Below are positions 62,087 through 64,000 of a stretch of DNA of 64,000 bases, piece by piece. Position 1 is the stretch's first letter. Each line of letters starts with the position of its first letter. Source of the stretch: Halanaerobiales bacterium (lineage in GTDB: Bacteria > Bacillota > Halanaerobiia > Halanaerobiales > Halanaerobiaceae); the NCBI GenBank assembly GCA_016278485.1, contig JADQBT010000002.1:62001-126000 (forward strand). Reading direction: 5' to 3'. The notes under the pieces are model-generated. The model ran no database searches, was not told where the DNA came from, and was given only the letters and a program-made list of their open reading frames with translations. The position numbers and the translations under genes are program-made.

Positions 62087-63109
62087 ATGGTGGCGAAGAA
62101 AAAATTAATAATTTTTATTATGTTAATAGCAATATTAGTTCTTTCTACTACTGCAACATTTGCTATAAAATTAGAAATAAATGATAGAGGAGAAGATGTA
62201 AAGAAGGTACAAAGTATTTTTAATAATTTAGGGTATGAAATTGATGCAGATGGTATTTTTGGTCAAAATACTAAAAATATAGTAATGAAATTTCAGGAAA
62301 ATAATGGTCTTAAAGTAGATGGAATAGTTGGCAATAATACTTATCAATTATTAGAAGAATTAGCTACAGACGTTTATTATAAAGTTAAACAAGGTGATAC
62401 ACTATCTGAAATTGCTTTAGACCATCATTCAGATATTGAAGCTATTAAAGAAGAAAATAAATTAACATCAAATAGAATAAAAATTGGACAAAAATTAATT
62501 ATTCCACGCGTTGGAAGAGGTGGAGGAGAAGATCACTCAGTAAAAAATCAGCTAGTTCATGCAGTTCAATCTGGAGATTCATTATCAGTTATTGCAAAAA
62601 GATATGGGACAAGTATTGTAAATATTAAATTAGCTAATAATCTTAAAACAAATCGGATATATGTTGATCAAAAATTAATTATAAAAGAAATGAGAAATTC
62701 TAATCAACCCATTAGGCTTGCAAAAGGTGCTTTTATTTGGCCGGTTATGGGGCGTATTTCTTCCTATTTTGGCTGGAGAACACATCCTATTAAAAGAAGT
62801 AGAGAGTTTCATAATGGACTTGATATAGCAGTACCTTATGGAACATCTATTAAAGCTGTTGCAAGTGGTACTGTAACTCATAGTGGGTGGATGAGTGGAT
62901 TTGGTAGAACAGTAATTGTTGATCATGGCAGAGGGATAAAAACGCTCTATGCCCATAATACACGCTTGTTAGTAAGAAAAGGATTAAAAGTACATGTTGG
63001 ACAAGACATTGCTCTTGCGGGAAGTACAGGACTAAGTACAGGGACACATTTACATTTTGGTCTACTATCAAATGATAATCCTGTTAACCCTCTAAATTAT
63101 TTGCCTTAA
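62087..63109 (+). CDS. Exported peptidoglycan-binding/LysM/M23 endopeptidase
   Basis: A 340-residue envelope protein. A signal peptide (about 1-26) is followed by a peptidoglycan-binding type 1 domain (about 30-90, with GYEIDADGIFGQNT), two LysM domains (about 95-140 and 155-200, both with QGDTLSEIA- or SGDSLSVIA-type starts) and a C-terminal M23 metallopeptidase (about 215-340). Zinc ligands are visible in FHNGLDIA and THLHFG. It probably cleaves peptide cross-links; M23 proteins with intact ligands are usually active. AAAGGAG precedes the ATG. Confidence 0.93.
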   Translation: MVAKKKLIIFIMLIAILVLSTTATFAIKLEINDRGEDVKKVQSIFNNLGYEIDADGIFGQNTKNIVMKFQENNGLKVDGIVGNNTYQLLEELATDVYYKVKQGDTLSEIALDHHSDIEAIKEENKLTSNRIKIGQKLIIPRVGRGGGEDHSVKNQLVHAVQSGDSLSVIAKRYGTSIVNIKLANNLKTNRIYVDQKLIIKEMRNSNQPIRLAKGAFIWPVMGRISSYFGWRTHPIKRSREFHNGLDIAVPYGTSIKAVASGTVTHSGWMSGFGRTVIVDHGRGIKTLYAHNTRLLVRKGLKVHVGQDIALAGSTGLSTGTHLHFGLLSNDNPVNPLNYLP

Positions 63110-63116
63110 TCTGATG

Positions 63117-63173
63117 TTTTCACTTGACAAGGTAGTATGAAAATGATAGTATATTAAATGTTGCAAGTGAAAA
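63117..63173. repeat. 10-bp inverted repeat flanking the tRNA promoter
   Basis: TTTTCACTTG (63117-63126) is the exact reverse complement of CAAGTGAAAA (63164-63173), which abuts the first base of tRNA-Lys. The arms overlap the -35 box on one side and the tRNA 5' end on the other. Confidence 0.5.
63124..63152 (+). promoter_or_regulatory. Promoter of the tRNA cluster
   Basis: TTGACA at 63124-63129, a 17-bp spacer and TAGTAT at 63147-63152, about 20 bp before tRNA-Lys. Confidence 0.65.
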
Positions 63174-63249
63174 GGGTCATTAGCTCAGTCGGTAGAGCAC
63201 CTGACTTTTAATCAGGTTGTCGGAGGTTCGATCCCTCCATGACTCACCA
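63174..63249 (+). tRNA. tRNA-Lys (TTT)
   Basis: A 76-nt cloverleaf: acceptor GGGTCAT pairs with ATGACTC (one G-U), anticodon arm CCTGA-CTTTTAA-TCAGG with anticodon TTT, T-arm loop TTCGATC, and an encoded CCA end. Confidence 0.97.
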
Positions 63250-63255
63250 AAATAT

Positions 63256-63330
63256 CGCGGGATAGAGCAGTGGTAGCTCGTCAGGCTCATAATCTGGAGG
63301 TCGTCGGTTCGAATCCGGCTCCCGCAACCA
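63256..63330 (+). tRNA. Initiator tRNA-fMet (CAT), copy 1
   Basis: A 75-nt tRNA with encoded CCA. The first acceptor pair is a C1-A72 mismatch (CGCGGGA against TCCCGCA), the hallmark of initiators. The anticodon loop is CTCATAA. The anticodon stem TCAGG/TCTGG gives only one G-C of the three usually conserved pairs. Confidence 0.96.
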
Positions 63331-63366
63331 AACTTAATTCGTGCAACCAAATTAAATACAAAATAT

Positions 63367-63441
63367 CGCGGGATAGAGCAGTGGTAGCTCGTCAGGCTCA
63401 TAATCTGGAGGTCGTCGGTTCGAATCCGGCTCCCGCAACCA
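63367..63441 (+). tRNA. Initiator tRNA-fMet (CAT), copy 2
   Basis: Identical to copy 1, 111 bp downstream; the identical stretch also includes about 7 bp of 5' flank. The 29-bp spacer between copies holds a stray GTGCAACCAAA, like a remnant of a third tRNA 3' end, suggesting tandem duplication. Confidence 0.96.
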
Positions 63442-63449
63442 TATTTTAT

Positions 63450-63525
63450 GGTGAGATAGCTCAGTCGGTAGAGCAGTGGATTGAAAATCCACGTGTCGAC
63501 AGTTCGATTCTGTCTCTCACCACCA
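63450..63525 (+). tRNA. tRNA-Phe (GAA)
   Basis: A 76-nt cloverleaf: acceptor GGTGAGA pairs with TCTCACC, anticodon arm GTGGA-TTGAAAA-TCCAC with anticodon GAA, encoded CCA. Last tRNA of the cluster, 58 bp from the stop of the recombinase gene. Confidence 0.97.
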
Positions 63526-63529
63526 TGTT

Positions 63530-63556
63530 AAAAGTCCTGAGATAGGACTTTTTTGC
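63530..63556 (+). terminator. Intrinsic terminator of the tRNA cluster
   Basis: AAAAGTCCT-GAGAT-AGGACTTTT, nine pairs, with a T-run after it. Confidence 0.9.
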
Positions 63557-63583
63557 TTTTATTATATCTTTTTATTATAATTT

Positions 63584-64000
63584 TTATAAATCAGGAAGCT
63601 CATCTATAGCACTTTTCTTTTCCTCTGTATCAACATGTGTATAGATTTGAGTTGTAGAAATACTAGTATGTCCTAATAAATCTTGTAAGACTTTTATATC
63701 TTTTGTCTGTTTATATAAAAGGGTAGCAAAAGTATGACGAAGTTTATGAGGTGTTATTTTAGACGATCTTTTTAATCCAGCAATTTTAGCATATTTTTTG
63801 ACCATCAATTGTATTGTTCTAATACTAATTCTTCTTCCATGTCTTGATAAAAATAGAGCTTGTCTATCTTGTTGATTCTTAATTTTTATCTCGGTTCTTT
63901 CTTGTTGATAATCTTTAATTGCATCAATAACATCATTATGTAATGGTACATACCTTTCTTTATTACCCTTCCCATAAAATTTGATTGATTTATCTTGAAA
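63584..64000 (-). CDS. Tyrosine recombinase/integrase, N-terminal part outside window
   Basis: The minus-strand frame is open to the window edge; 138 residues of the catalytic domain are visible. It shows GKGNKERYVPL, then TPHKLRHTFATLL (catalytic His and Arg), LLGHTSISTTQIYTHV with the second His and the nucleophilic Tyr, and ends SAIDELPDL. The upstream catalytic Arg and core-binding domain lie outside. It is of the XerC/XerD-like group and could be a chromosomal Xer protein or the integrase of a mobile element. It points toward the tRNA-Phe 3' end, a common integration site, but no att repeat can be checked here. Confidence 0.9.
   Translation of the reverse strand, partial: FQDKSIKFYGKGNKERYVPLHNDVIDAIKDYQQERTEIKIKNQQDRQALFLSRHGRRISIRTIQLMVKKYAKIAGLKRSSKITPHKLRHTFATLLYKQTKDIKVLQDLLGHTSISTTQIYTHVDTEEKKSAIDELPDL

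Noticed and set aside
63180-63545. Open frames on both strands across the tRNA cluster, with internally repeated peptides
   Set aside because: The apparent repeat is the duplicated initiator tRNA; the frames have no ribosome binding sites.

Overview
The window is about 30% GC and reads as the chromosome of an anaerobic, spore-lineage low-GC Firmicute. Gene order and protein style fit Clostridia, most likely the Halanaerobiales; this placement is inference from gene content, not a database match. Clues are SpoIVA, SpoIIP and a SpoIID-type protein, the fused IspH-ribosomal protein S1, FabK instead of FabI, Pta-AckA acetate fermentation, and a periplasmic binding protein that has a signal peptide but no lipobox, as expected in a diderm Firmicute. 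TTG starts are frequent, and ribosome binding sites close to AAAGGAGG decide most starts.

Layout. 1-4.2 kb: a YhaO/YhaN-like nuclease-ATPase pair cut by the left edge, with a small convergent membrane protein. 4.2-6.2 kb: an NhaC-family transporter behind a lysine riboswitch, on the minus strand, so probably a lysine transporter. 6.3-12.5 kb: ylbK-ylbL-tmcAL, pta-ackA, ylbN-rpmF. 12.6-16.5 kb: a reduced fatty-acid block (plsX-fabK-fabG-acpP) and rnc. 17-20.9 kb: a chorismate mutase-DAHP synthase fusion, aroA, cmk, plsC. 21-31.4 kb: ispH-rpsA, DUF1614, spoIIP, DUF512, der, plsY, gpsA, spoIVA and an HU gene. 31.6-36.3 kb: a complete branched-chain amino acid ABC transporter (liv). 36.3-44 kb: a TrkA-like/TrkH potassium system, MscS, ferritin, pgsA, an unknown 421-residue protein and an SAH/MTA deaminase. 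44-54.6 kb: a VWA protein, a UPF0182 membrane protein, two M16 peptidase paralogues, an MFS carrier, queG, a TGS-uridine kinase and a convergent HAD phosphatase. 54.7-57.6 kb: nth, a PPC/DUF296 protein, a PIN-PhoH ATPase and a MerR regulator. 57.8-63.1 kb: a TPR-SpoIID protein, an FMN riboswitch with ribU, an MBL hydrolase, trmL and a LysM-M23 endopeptidase. 63.1-64 kb: tRNA-Lys, two identical initiator tRNA-Met genes and tRNA-Phe, followed by a tyrosine recombinase cut by the right edge.

Most of the window is core housekeeping. No CRISPR array, insertion sequence or obvious defence island is visible. The least ordinary signals are regulatory or translational: Shine-Dalgarno sequences lying in the right arm of inverted repeats, two of them with a promoter between the arms (16.5 and 60.7 kb; related hairpins at 36.3 and 44.0 kb); non-ATG/GTG/TTG starts (CTG for ispH-rpsA, ATT for spoIVA); an 11-bp-phased repeat cluster between two divergent promoters; an initiator tRNA lacking two of the three usual anticodon-stem G-C pairs; and an AroH-type chorismate mutase fused to DAHP synthase. 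I do not see a clear undescribed multi-gene system.
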